A stretch of 64,000 bases of DNA from Anthoceros angustus (taxonomy: Eukaryota > Streptophyta > Anthocerotopsida > Anthocerotales > Anthocerotaceae): assembly GCA_010909165.1 (NCBI GenBank), contig VJWM01000011.1, positions 620,001 through 684,000 of the forward strand, read 5' to 3'. Both the position numbers and the translations under genes were made by a program. Below are positions 23,453-32,919 of this stretch, piece by piece. The notes under the pieces were generated by a model, which made no database searches, was not told where the DNA came from, and saw nothing but the letters and a program-made list of their open reading frames with translations. The first letter of the stretch is position 1, and the number at the start of each line of letters is the position of its first letter.

Positions 23453-24330
23453 CCGACTCCGGAACACTTATGGCGGAGGGAGTATCGGGTGCTCGGGCAC
23501 CGTGGAAGAGCAATTCAACAAGTCGATTCGGACTTTGCCTATTACCGAGCTCTGAAGCGGTAGAAGCCTCTCGGCGCCCGCAAGCGGCGGACCCTGGAAG
23601 GCTCGAGAAGGAGATGAAGGCCAGGGGCCACAGGGACCCTAGTGGCCTGTTTGAAGATAGCGGAGGCGGCGGAGGCGGCGGAGGAGGCGAGGAGGCGGCG
23701 GATCTCGGCGAGTGGCACCCGCACCTCACCATGGAAGGAGGGCCAGCAGAAGGAGTCACCAGGCGATCGGGAGCAAGTGAGGACTTGAGGAGAGCCACGG
23801 AGGAGTCCGTGAGGAGGAAACCGGGTGGGCGTGAGTCCGGACTTTGTCCGGACCCGGAGGCCGGACCACGAGTCGGACCTCGGTAATAATCCGGACCACG
23901 AAGTCGGACCCGTAATAAGTCGGACCACGAGGTCCGGACCCAGTGAGTCGGACCTAGCCGGCGGACCGAAATAAGCGGACTCACGAGTTGAGTCGAGGCA
24001 GACCTCGAGGGGCCGGGCTGCGGCGGAGGAGCCCCTTCGACTTACGCTAGGGGAATGGTGGTGGCCCCGGCGAAGGACCCGAGGAGGCGAGGAGGATGGC
24101 GTCGTGGTAGCGGTTGTCGAACCGCCGCCGTATAACGGCAGCGGAGAGGAGGGCCCGCCTCACGGATCATCCGATTGGGTGCACCACAAGCTGTCGGGGC
24201 GAAGTTGGACCACCCATTCCGGCGGGGCCAGGACCTTCCAGCCCCAGTCGGCGAAGGAGATAGGGGAAAAATAGGATGGCCGATTAGGGTATCTGCGGCT
24301 ATCGGCTCGAATAGGGGTGTAATAAAGCGC

Positions 24331-25358
24331 CTTAGGCGATATAAGAGGTGAGGCTCTAGTAAAGCATCTTTCTCTTGGTGTTGATGCAGCGTTCTTGCGG
24401 ACCTTTGTGAGTCTTCTTGCTAACGTGAGTCTGAGTCAGCGAGCACGGCGGCTCGGGAGATTGATCAAGGTCGGTGGCGGACTTAGCAGCGTTGTGGTGT
24501 GTGTAGGAAGGGTGGCGGTGACCGTGCTCGTCCGGGCAGCGGTGCCGCCGCAGGGCAGCGTGTGCGGAGGAACTCGGGAGGCGTGTAGAGCCTAGGCAGG
24601 CGGCGGAGCAGCGGAGGAGGTCGGGCTGCGTAACCAGCGTCTTTTCTAAGGCGAAGAGTGTAGCGTGAGGAGAGAGGAAAGGGCTGATGCGTGAGGATGT
24701 ATGTGAGCAATCTGAATGACGGGTCCTAAGCGTTTAGCCATAGGGCTGTCACGGTGGGCGTTGTGAGTAGTTAGGAGTATGTGTGTGTTGAGGCGAGCAG
24801 GCGCTAAGGGCGGAATCACAGGCAGTAGCGGGCCTATCATTCCCTTGGAGCGGACTTCTTCCTACAGCGACACGGGATTGTCAGCGCCGGTGCCATCGGC
24901 CAAAATCCACGCCACACATGGACCGAGGCAACCGGTGTAGCCCTCTACGGAGGAGGAGGGGTAAGCACCTCGGCAGCAGGGGTCCTATTATATTGCGGCA
25001 CATGGATGAGGAAACTTATGTTCTGGTCTATATGTGAATGGAGAACGCGTGCTTAACTTCATCCGTAATGCGTGTGGAAATAGGAGGATCGGGGCCTACC
25101 TCGCAAGTGAGGACCCAAGTGCATACTTCTACCACTGCGCCAGTGTGGGGTTGGCCCCTATTATCACGGAGGCGACTTTGGAGGAGTTGAGTGAGGAGGA
25201 GGTCAAGCTTGGGTGGGCGAGGCAGTGTAATCCTCGGCAATAGGCGGCCCGGAAGATCACTGAAGCTCCGATGATGCACTCAAATTCAGACGTCCAGTGA
25301 TGCAGTGAGGTGGAAGTAGTGGGCTTTGTCAGGCCAGCGTGGCGGAGAGCTCGTGGCG
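24331..25358. other. No intact gene; shares scattered motifs with 15.1-15.7 kb
   Basis: The words 'ggcgtgtagagcct', 'gggtcctaa' and the 40-bp 'attcccttgg...acgacac' motif occur in the same order here and at about 15.1-15.65 kb. The two stretches are therefore diverged copies of one element end. The ORF at 25034-25243 (MNGERVLNFIRNACGNRR) has no recognised domain. Confidence 0.4.
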
Positions 25359-26524
25359 GCAATGGAGGCGTGGGGCAGGCGGCCAAGTCGAGGTAGGCAG
25401 CCTTGAGATAAGCGTAGGTAGAGGTGATAGCATCCTAAAGATAATTTGGTTAGGGTCTTTGCCTTTGGACCTAGGATCGCTCCGAATCGTGGGCGCGTCC
25501 TTCATGATAGCCATCTTAAGACACGAAAATCAGGGCATGGCGCCCCCAACGATGTATAAGAGGGCAACTTATGTCCTCACAGAGATAATTCGTTGAGATC
25601 CCCACGCATGGGCGGTTGGAGCGTCAATTAGCGGGCGGGGTGTGCGAGGCGCCCTAGGAATGGTCGAGCTTGCTCACTGTTGGGGAAGGGGCGATCAAGT
25701 GTCTTGCTGACCAAGGGGAAGGGGACCAAGAGGCCGGCGCGGGGCGGGTCTGGAGCTTGCTCGTAACGCCTGCTGTGTCGCTCTGGACTCCCCTCCCCTT
25801 CGCTTCTTTTCTCGCCAGCCGTGTTCTGAAATTGAGAGTCTGTGAGTGAGAGGATGCCTGGAGGGTGAATCGAGAGAAGGAGAGTGAGAGCAGATCGGGA
25901 AAGGAGAGACTAAGTGCTGTACGCGATGCGAGGTGCTGAAATGTGAGTGGAAAAAGAGGAGAAGAACCGTGGAGGGGATGTGGTTGGAGTTGGTGTGAAG
26001 GAATCGCGAACTGAGTCAGTGCTGTTTGGAAGAAGTGCGCATGGGAAACGGTGTTTCCTGGAGGAAATAAGGCGGTGCGGTACCTTTGTGTGTGAATGTG
26101 CATGTGTGTGGATTGAGTGTGGAGTGGGCTAGGAAACCCTAGTGTCAGGAAACTGGCTGGGAATAGTATCCGGGGTAGAGAATTATCCAGGCCACGGGGC
26201 AGGACAACTCCGTACCCGAGGACCGCGGCGCCGTAAGTCGAATCAGCCGTTAGGGTTTGGCGTGGGACCCACCTCGGTGGTCGTACACTACCGGGTAGTG
26301 ATGCGGACTTCCGCGGTAGCAGAAAGGGAACGGGGTCGGGAAGTTAGATTCGTGGTAGTTGGATAAGGAAGAAGGTAGTCGTAGTTGAGTGGATAGGTGC
26401 GAGAAGTGGTAGCGGTCTAGTCCAGGCTTAGGCAAAGGTTGGTAGTGATAGAAGATAGCGTCTTTTGGCACAAACCATTCCCTTGGGAGCGAATCCCAGG
26501 ACTACAACGACATTGAGGGTAAAT

Positions 26525-27005
26525 GTGGACCTCACCGTGTCCCACGACACGAGTTTACACCCCACAGCAGGCGCAAGTGGCCCTTCTTCGAGACTCGTCC
26601 CTCCCATGGTGGCTCATCCCCGTCTCCACTCTTGCTTAGGTAAGGGAGCAGGTTCATGGCTTCTTGCTCAGCCTTGCATCCAGGCTTTCCGAATTGCACC
26701 AACCTCTTTTTCTACCGCAATGAGGTTTCACCTACGCCTGGTCCAGCCTTTGGCCTGCTCTGTCCAGGCTTGGAGCTGTGGGGCACCCCTAGACGACTCG
26801 GGACCCACCTTGCTCACTGTCCCGCGCATTGCTACACATGACGTCGTTCGCGACGTCATGTTTTCTCTGGCCAAGGAGGGAGGTTTCTTTCCCTATAGGG
26901 CGCGCCCTTATACTCTGCCTAACAGTTTCCCTCCATATGGATCTTTTTTTAGCCCAGGGGGACTAGGTTTTAGTTGCAGATGTGGTTGTCATTGACCCTA
27001 GTCGG
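26525..27005 (+). mobile_element. LINE 3'-terminal ORF2 fragment, copy 1
   Basis: Frames read AMRFHLRLVQPLACSVQAW, then SGPTLLTVPRIATHDVVRDVMFSLAKEGGF. This matches the Cys/His-containing C-terminal region seen in the LINE copy at 51.5-52.4 kb (MRFRLGLLQPVASSLLTCECG, then HDSIRDIMFVIACESGY). Frameshifted and without RT, it is a 5'-truncated insertion of the kind LINEs leave. Confidence 0.6.
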
Positions 27006-28149
27006 GATTCCGTGAATGAGCATATGATGCTCAAGCCTCCCGGAGTGGGCAATGGAGGACGTAGGCCGGGGCCAAGTCGAGTAGAGATAAGCGTAGGTAG
27101 AGGTGATAGCATCCTAAGATAATTTGGTTAGGGTCTTGCCTTTGGACCTAGGATCGCTCGAATCGTGGGCGCGTCCCTTCATGATAGCCATCTTAAGACA
27201 CGAAAATCAGGGCATGGCGCTAACCCGATGTATAAGAGGGCAACTTATGTCCCTCACAGAGATAATTTGGTTGAGATCCCCACATGCTGTGGGTGGTTGG
27301 AGCGTCAATTAGCGGAGGCGGGGTGTGCAGCTCCTGGAATGGTCGAGCTTGCTCACTAGAGGGAAGGGGCGATCAAGTGTCTTTGTGACCAAGGAAGGGA
27401 CCAAGAGGCCGGCGTGGCGGGCTTGCTCGCTTGCCTGTGTCACTCGGACTCCCTCCCTTCGCTTCTTTTCTTGACCCGTGTTATTGGGAGTACATGGTGG
27501 GAGAGGATGCTGGAGGGTGAATCGAGAGAAGGAGAGTGAGCGGATCGGGAAAGGAGACTAAGTCTTTGTCTGTGATCACGAGGTCTTTGAAATGTGAGTG
27601 GAAAAGAGGAGAAGAACCGTGGAGGGATGTGGTTGGAGTTGGTGTGAAGGAATCATGAGTAGTCGAGTCTTTGTTTGGAAGAAGTGCGCATGGGAAGCGG
27701 TGTTTCTGGAGGAAATAAGGCGGTCGGTACCTTTGTGTGAATGTGCATGTGTGTGGATTGAGTGTGGAGTGGGCTAGGAAACCCTAGTGTCGGGAAGCTG
27801 GTGGGAATAGTATCCAGGGGTAGAGAATTATCCGAGGCCCGCAGGCGGGACAACTCCGTGCAGGGACGAGTCATGGTAAGTCGAATCGCCGTTAGGGTTT
27901 GGCGTGGGACCCACCTCGGTGGTCGTACACTACCGGGTAGTGATGGGACTTCCAGTGGCGAAGGGAGCAGGGGTCGGAAGTTAGATTAAGTGGTAGTTGG
28001 ATAAGGAAGAAGGTAGTAAGTAGTTGGTGGATAGGTGCGAGAAGTGGTAGCGGTCTAGTCAGGGCTTAGGCAAGGTTGGTAGTGATAGAAGATAGCGTCT
28101 TTGGCACAAACCATTCCCTTGGGAGCGAATCCGGGACTACAACATTGAG

Positions 28150-28625
28150 GGTAAATGTGGACCTCCGTGTCCCACGAGTTACACCTGACGCCGTGGCCCT
28201 TCTTGAGACTCGTCCCTCCATGGTGGCTCATCCGTCTCCACTCTTGCTTAGGTAAGGGAGGCGGGTTCATGGCTTCTTGCTCGGCCTTGCATCCAGGCTT
28301 TCAGTGCACCAACCTCTTTTTCTACCGCAATGAGGTTTCACCTCGCCGGTCATGCCTTTGGCTCTGTCAGGGCTTGGGTATGGGGCACCTGGGCGACTCG
28401 GGACCCACCTTGCTCACTGTCCCGCGCATTGCTACACATGACGTCGTTCGCGACGTCATGTTTTCTCAACCAAGGAGGGAGGTTTCTTTCCCTATAGGGC
28501 GCGCCCTTATACTCTGCCTAACAGTTTCCCATATGGATCTTTTTTAGCCAGAGGACTAGGTTTTAGTTGCAGATGTGGTTGTCATTGACCCTAGTCGGGA
28601 TTCCGTGAATGAGCATATGATGCTC
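28150..28625 (+). mobile_element. LINE 3'-terminal ORF2 fragment, copy 2
   Basis: This is the copy of the preceding LINE 3' fragment within the second tandem unit. IATHDVVRDVMFS is retained (about 28430-28470), but further small deletions are present. Its presence is explained by the local duplication, not by an independent insertion. Confidence 0.6.
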
Positions 28626-28839
28626 AAGCCTCCGGAGTGGACAGCGGAGGGATGTTCCACGGCAAAAATTCGTAAATACTCTCCTATGCAGCAGGCGCGC
28701 GCCTTCATTTCCTCGCCATCGAGATCCATAGGCCATGGGCAAGGCCTTTTCTAGGTTTCGTAAGACCTGTACCAGGGAGTACCACAGTCTTAAAACCTGT
28801 ACCAGGGAGTACCGCAATTGCAAGAATGAGGTTGGCCGC

Positions 28840-28938
28840 CACAACGGGGTTAGTCCCCCATGGTCCGCCACAACGAGGTTAGTCCCCTTGGTCCGCCACA
28901 ATGGGGTTAGTCCTCCATGGTCCGACACAGCGGGGTTA
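28840..28938 (+). repeat. 29-bp minisatellite, target of the Harbinger insertion
   Basis: About 3.5 units of a sequence containing 'ggggttagtcccccatggtccgccacaa' in variant forms. The last unit is cut at ggggTTA, where the transposon starts; the remainder (gtcccccatggtccg) resumes at 32490 beyond its far end. The insertion point is thus inside one repeat unit. Confidence 0.75.
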
Positions 28939-29093
28939 GGGCGGATTCGCATGAACCCGCTTCCGGCTATGTTCAGTAAGTTTTTAACGTGGCGGGGCGT
29001 CCGCATGTAAAGTGGCAAACCGAACCCGAAACTTTTCGCAGCAGGTCTCCGGTGTCTTCACACACGGGACTGAAGACATAAGCCTGGCATTCT

Positions 29094-29625
29094 CTCCTAG
29101 GTTATCAAGAAGAATCTTCCACTCCTAGGTTATCAAGAAGAATTGGTGCACGTCATGAGCTCCTCTCAAAATCGCTAGACAGGCGAAATGTGAATTTGCA
29201 GATCTAAGTGTTGAAAACCCAAAATGAACACCGGCTATACCCGGGCTGCACTGGATGCAGCCCGTCGTAGCTTCTTTCCAGAGCCGGAATCGATTACAAC
29301 CACCTTAGGGCGGATTCGCATGTGGGCACCTCCGCTTCCGGAATGACATTTTGGCAGAAAAGGGCCCGCCACGAGACCATCTTTAGCATCTGAGGCCTTG
29401 CCCTATGTTTACGGTAGGGGGCTTTTTAGGTGGTTGTAATCGGTTCCGGCTCGGGAAAGAAAGCTCTGACATGCATCACAGTGCGGCCGGGTATATGGTG
29501 TTCAACATTTTGGGTCTTCAACGAGATGCAAATTCACATCTCGCGAGGAGCTCTCTCGCGAGTCTCGCGATTTTGAGAGGAGCACCAATTCTTCTTGATA
29601 ACCTAGGAGTGGAAGATGGAGGCGA
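29094..29625. repeat. Large imperfect hairpin at the left end of the Harbinger element
   Basis: 29098-29302 is roughly the reverse complement of 29430-29625 (shared: 'cctaggttatcaagaagaat', 'attttgagagga', 'ggttgtaatcgg'). The spacer in between contains the second terminal repeat. On the left arm 'cctaggttatcaagaagaat' is itself doubled. This indicates an inverted duplication of subterminal DNA. Confidence 0.7.
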
Positions 29626-29770
29626 CCACAAGGATTTGCTTCTTCCTCCAGCGTTCGTTGGTCATCAAAGGCATTATGCATGGTGCCTTCTCACCGTATG
29701 TCTTGCCCATAGATTTACGCCATTGGAGGTCAAGCTCCTCTCAAGAAGAGAGTGAGCCCAGGCGAACTAC

Positions 29771-30770
29771 ATGTCTTGCAGTGCAAAACGTGAAGATTTT
29801 GATCGACACCAAGCAGGTGGCACCAAGGAAAGGACCAAGACAGCAGCAGTCCGTTGGGCTGCCATTGTAGCTTCTTGTGCAAAACATGGGGTCAACAGGT
29901 CTGCCCGCCAGTGTCAGGAGAAGTGGGACTCTCTGTACTCTGATTTTAAGAAGATAAATGATTACCAGAAAGCGATTCCATCTGGCCAAGATGGATATTG
30001 GAGCATGGACAAGAAGTGTCGAACACAAGCTAGCCTCCCTGCAAAGTTTTTCTACCAGATTTTCGAACACATGCAGTCATGGCTCCAGCAAAGCAGAGTT
30101 GTGAATCCAGGCGGGTTGATCTTAGATTCAGGAGAGATGAACAATGCAGGTACAGCCACTCCAAGCTACAAATCATGAATTGAGTTGAATTTCCTTGTTT
30201 GTGGTTAGATTTAATTTGCTTTCGTTGTGTGCACGTGTTGACAATTTTGGCATACCTTCAAGTGGTTCAGTACAAAGGGATGAGGATTTTGATTTATTTG
30301 GACACCAGAATCCTACTGTATCTGAAGGAATGCCGAGCAGTTGTTGTCAACACACTGATGAGGACGTGGACCCACGGAACCATGGGACACCAGAACCTAC
30401 TAGGACACCAGAAACTAAGAGTACTGGTGTCTCACCTGCCAAGACCAGCACTCAAGGGAAAAGGCGGAAAGTAAGAGGCAAGTCATCAGAAGGTGTTCTC
30501 TCTACTTTGAGGAGTAACAACCAGGCCTTGGCATTGGCAGCTGCTGACACTAGTTGTGATAGAAGACACGCAGAATTGGTTCAACATGATCAACGTAGGC
30601 ATGAAGATATCGTACAGTTGGAGAACCACAGAATCGAGATTGATTCACAGAAAGCTGCACTTTATGTGTCAGCACTCAAAAGCATAGGTGAGAACATCAG
30701 ATTCGTTGGAGTGTATAGCAAAATCCAACAAGCCTTTAGAATGACGATTTTGTCTACTATAAAAAGTTGA
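29771..30770 (+). CDS. Harbinger Myb/SANT-like accessory protein
   Basis: Exon 1 (29771-30149) encodes a trihelix/SANT-like domain: VRWAAIVASCAKHGVNRSARQCQEKWDSLYSDFKKINDYQ. The intron is 30150-30270 (GTACAG...TTCAG, phase 1). Exon 2 (30271-30770) encodes acidic text, a basic patch (GKRRKVRGK) and an amphipathic C-terminal region. In this superfamily the Myb-like partner carries the transposase to the nucleus and binds the element ends. The start of the domain (RRTTCLAVQNVKILIDTK, about 29755-29815) lies in a different frame, so either an upstream exon or a frameshift precedes 29771, and the annotated start is not the native one. Confidence 0.7.
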
Positions 30771-30775
30771 CTTGC

Positions 30776-32231
30776 CTAGGAAGTCTCTATTGATTCACAC
30801 GTGTACAACATTAGTGTTTCTCTCAATTTGTGGGATTCTTCAGCATTGTCTCCTTCGTGCCTTTCACCTTGCATGTGCACTCTTCTCTCGGGAACATATC
30901 CTTCAAACAGCCTGCAGTACTCAGGCTCACCATATTGGAGACGTATGTTATGCAAAATGCAACAGGCATATGTCACTTCAGCGAAATATTCAGCTGAACC
31001 CCTCCATACTTTTCGTCCAAGTATACGCCAGATGCATTTAAGTTGACCAAAGGCTTCCTCCACTATCATGCGAGTGGAGGACTGCTTGAAATTAAAAGAA
31101 TCCCACTGAGCTGATAGCTGCCTTCCAGGATATGGTGTGACAACCCAAGGCATGTCGGGATACCCGGCATCCGCCACAATGTATTCCCGAACCACACCTG
31201 TACTGAGTTGTAAGACTGGACCGTTCAAGCATCTTCCTGAACATGCATCAGCATACAACGAGCTGTTGAAAAATTCTACTATCTGTGGCATTTCCAGGCC
31301 ACCCAGTGACTACATCAAGGAAAGCTTTGTCGGGACCTACAACTGCCTGCAAAGCCATGGTGTAGGTGCCATACCTACCATACCAATCCGTGATTAGCGA
31401 GCCTGCAGGCAATTCAATGGTGAAATGAGTGGTGTCAATTGCACCACAACAATTCACAAATCCATGTTGAAGTTGAAAGCCTTGCTTGATCTCTGCGAAC
31501 CTTGGAGCAGTTGGCCACTGTAGGTGATGTTTGCCACGCTGCAAAATAGAAGTCACGAATCGACGACAAACATCGAAGGCCGTGGACGAACCTACACCAA
31601 ACAACTCACTGAGGGTGCGGTAAGAATCCCCAGTTGCAAGTCTTCGGAGAGCGATTCCAACTTGCTTCTCAACTGATAAAATTCTCCCTGGGATATTTCG
31701 GAAGCTAAGAATTTCTGTGGGTTGGAGGTCCACTGCAACCAGCGAACACAAGTAATAGAAAGAATCAGGCTTGAAGCGGTAGAACATAGCAAACCTAAGC
31801 GGATCCTCTCTTGCAACCAGGTTGTGGTGAAGGGAAAAAAGCCCATCCACTCTCGGCTTAATGTAATACTCGCCGTATTGCACCCCATGAAGCATTTGGT
31901 GAGAGATTCCTGATACACGCTGCAAGTGAGCTAGAAGCATTGTGATATCAGACTGTAAAGAGTGCAACACGGTCTCTAATTCTTCGAATTGGGCATCTAC
32001 ATCAAGTGGAGAAGAATCATTTGTCGACCGTCGCCTGCAATTACAACGATGAGGCCTCAAAACAATGGCATTAAAGGAATCAATTACTGCAAGGAGACCT
32101 CCAAGCAATGGTAGCAGACTCTCCATTTCAAACCAACAGAGCATCGGCCGAGAATGCCAGCTTATGTCTTCAGTCCCGTGTGTAAAGACACCGGAGACCT
32201 GCTGCGAAAAGTTCCGGGTTCGGTTTGCCAC
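30776..32231 (-). pseudogene. Harbinger (HARBI1-like) DDE transposase, one frameshift
   Basis: The first part (32231 to about 31270) has the helix-turn-helix region (YRTLSELFGVGSSTAFDVCRRF), first catalytic Asp in GAIDTTHFTIELP, and second in FLDVVTGWPGNATDSRIF. The second part (31291-30776) has the DAGYP motif and the final Glu in VEEAFGQLKCIWRIL. That gives the DDE_Tnp_4 order. The halves are in different frames. The change falls at five A residues on the plus strand (31269-31273); loss of one base there would make the frame continuous. It is either a recently inactivated copy or a sequencing slip. The product cuts and pastes the element at TTA sites. Confidence 0.85.
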
Positions 32232-32486
32232 TTTACATGCGGACGCCCCGCCACGTTAAAAAACTTACGGAACAGAGCCGGAAGCGGGTTCATGCGAATC
32301 CGCCCTTACCCGGGCTGCACTGGATAGCTTCTTTCCAGAGCCGGAACCGATTACAACCACCTAAAAAAAGCCCCCTTACCGTAAACATAGGGCGGGCCTT
32401 CCGTATGCTAAAGATGGTCTCATGGCGGGCCCTTTTCTACCAAAATGTGATTCCGGAAGCGGAGGTGCCCACATGTGAATCCGCCG

Positions 32487-32919
32487 ATAGTCCCCCATGG
32501 TCCGGTGCCCTCCTCAGGGTTGTTCCCCCTTCTCTTGGGGTAGATGGTTTTCCCATCTCTTTTTCATGATAAAATCTCCTCCTCACATTACACAACATAC
32601 AGTTTGTCCTCAAAACAGTTTTCAATGCCCACAGCAGAGATCAAATCCAGGAGAGATCTTCACACAGCCGAGTAACAAATGTTGGTTGGCGTTCATGCTT
32701 TCAGATCTTCAGAAATTAGGAGGCTCCATGCCTCCTGTTTTCTGACAGGGAGCAAAAATGTGGAGGATGTAGCCCTCATGAGTCATGACCACAGCCGCAG
32801 GAGACTTCCCTGTCAAGGAATGAGAGACTTCTCTACAGGTTTACTGAAATCACAGCTAGAATGCCTATCTAAATCCGCACCGAATAAATTGGAACACACA
32901 AAGTGAACTGAGCGACCAA
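32487..32919. other. Flank between transposon and AXS gene; no gene seen
   Basis: After 15 bases matching the 29-bp minisatellite, the sequence is unique and without convincing ORFs. It includes the 3' UTR of the minus-strand UDP-apiose/xylose synthase gene. Confidence 0.4.

Larger units (their letters stand above)
16391..24330 (+). other. 8-kb purine-biased GGAGGC-rich block, degenerate element-derived coding DNA
   Basis: The plus strand is dominated by ggagg/ggcgga words and is C- and T-poor over about 8 kb. Frames change every 100-200 bp. Recurrent readings include VVKAGFVKEAKRKQ, DKRNLEIRAKIQED, LARIEEGSSGRRARAAEAAEA and SERIHDLEHEIECLGS: charged, heptad-like text as in gag or coiled-coil proteins of plant retroelements. 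I saw no aspartic protease, RT, integrase, or RNase H motif, and no LTR pair. The region contains at least two tandem duplications with many small indels between copies. I cannot assign a function; a decayed non-autonomous retroelement with sequencing noise is the best guess. Confidence 0.45.
25359..28640 (+). repeat. 1.6-1.7-kb tandem duplication carrying LINE 3' ends
   Basis: Unit 1 is 25359-27048 and unit 2 is 27049-28640. They share 'tgatagcatcctaa', 'ggaaaccctagtgtc' and 'acgtcgttcgcgacgtcatg', and the same end 'catatgatgctcaagcctcc'. Unit 2 is about 100 bp shorter because of many small deletions, plus odd replacements such as gctg to cttt. No gene is intact in either unit. Confidence 0.85.
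28939..32305. mobile_element. PIF/Harbinger DNA transposon, about 3.4 kb
   Basis: Terminal inverted repeats of about 160 bp start GGGCGGATTCGCATGAACCC at 28939 and end in the complement at 32305, each flanked by the 3-bp target duplication TTA (28936-28938, 32306-32308). That is the hallmark of PIF/Harbinger. The interior holds the two typical genes in convergent arrangement: a Myb/SANT-like protein on the plus strand and a DDE transposase on the minus strand. The left-arm transposase frame is nearly intact, with one frameshift. A second set of related inverted ends (29308 and 32486) is staggered relative to the first. Confidence 0.85.
29308..32486. repeat. Second, staggered pair of Harbinger-type inverted ends
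   Basis: The sequence from 29308 (GGGCGGATTCGCATGTGGGC) over about 180 bp reappears inverted at 32310-32486, including the 'ccctatgtttacggta' and 'gattacaaccacct' stretches. The left copy is preceded by TTA and the right copy is followed by ATA. Its left end lies inside the 28939-32305 element and its right end outside it, so the two pairs overlap without nesting. Confidence 0.75.

Noticed and set aside
16391-24330. Many long ORFs on both strands as genes
   Set aside because: The GC-rich, stop-poor composition keeps several frames open at once. Frames are not conserved between the tandem copies and no domain was recognised.
15090-25000. LTR pair bounding a retrotransposon
   Set aside because: 15.1-15.65 kb and 24.4-24.9 kb share short ordered motifs, but I could not find near-identical direct repeats with TG...CA ends, a primer-binding site or pol motifs.
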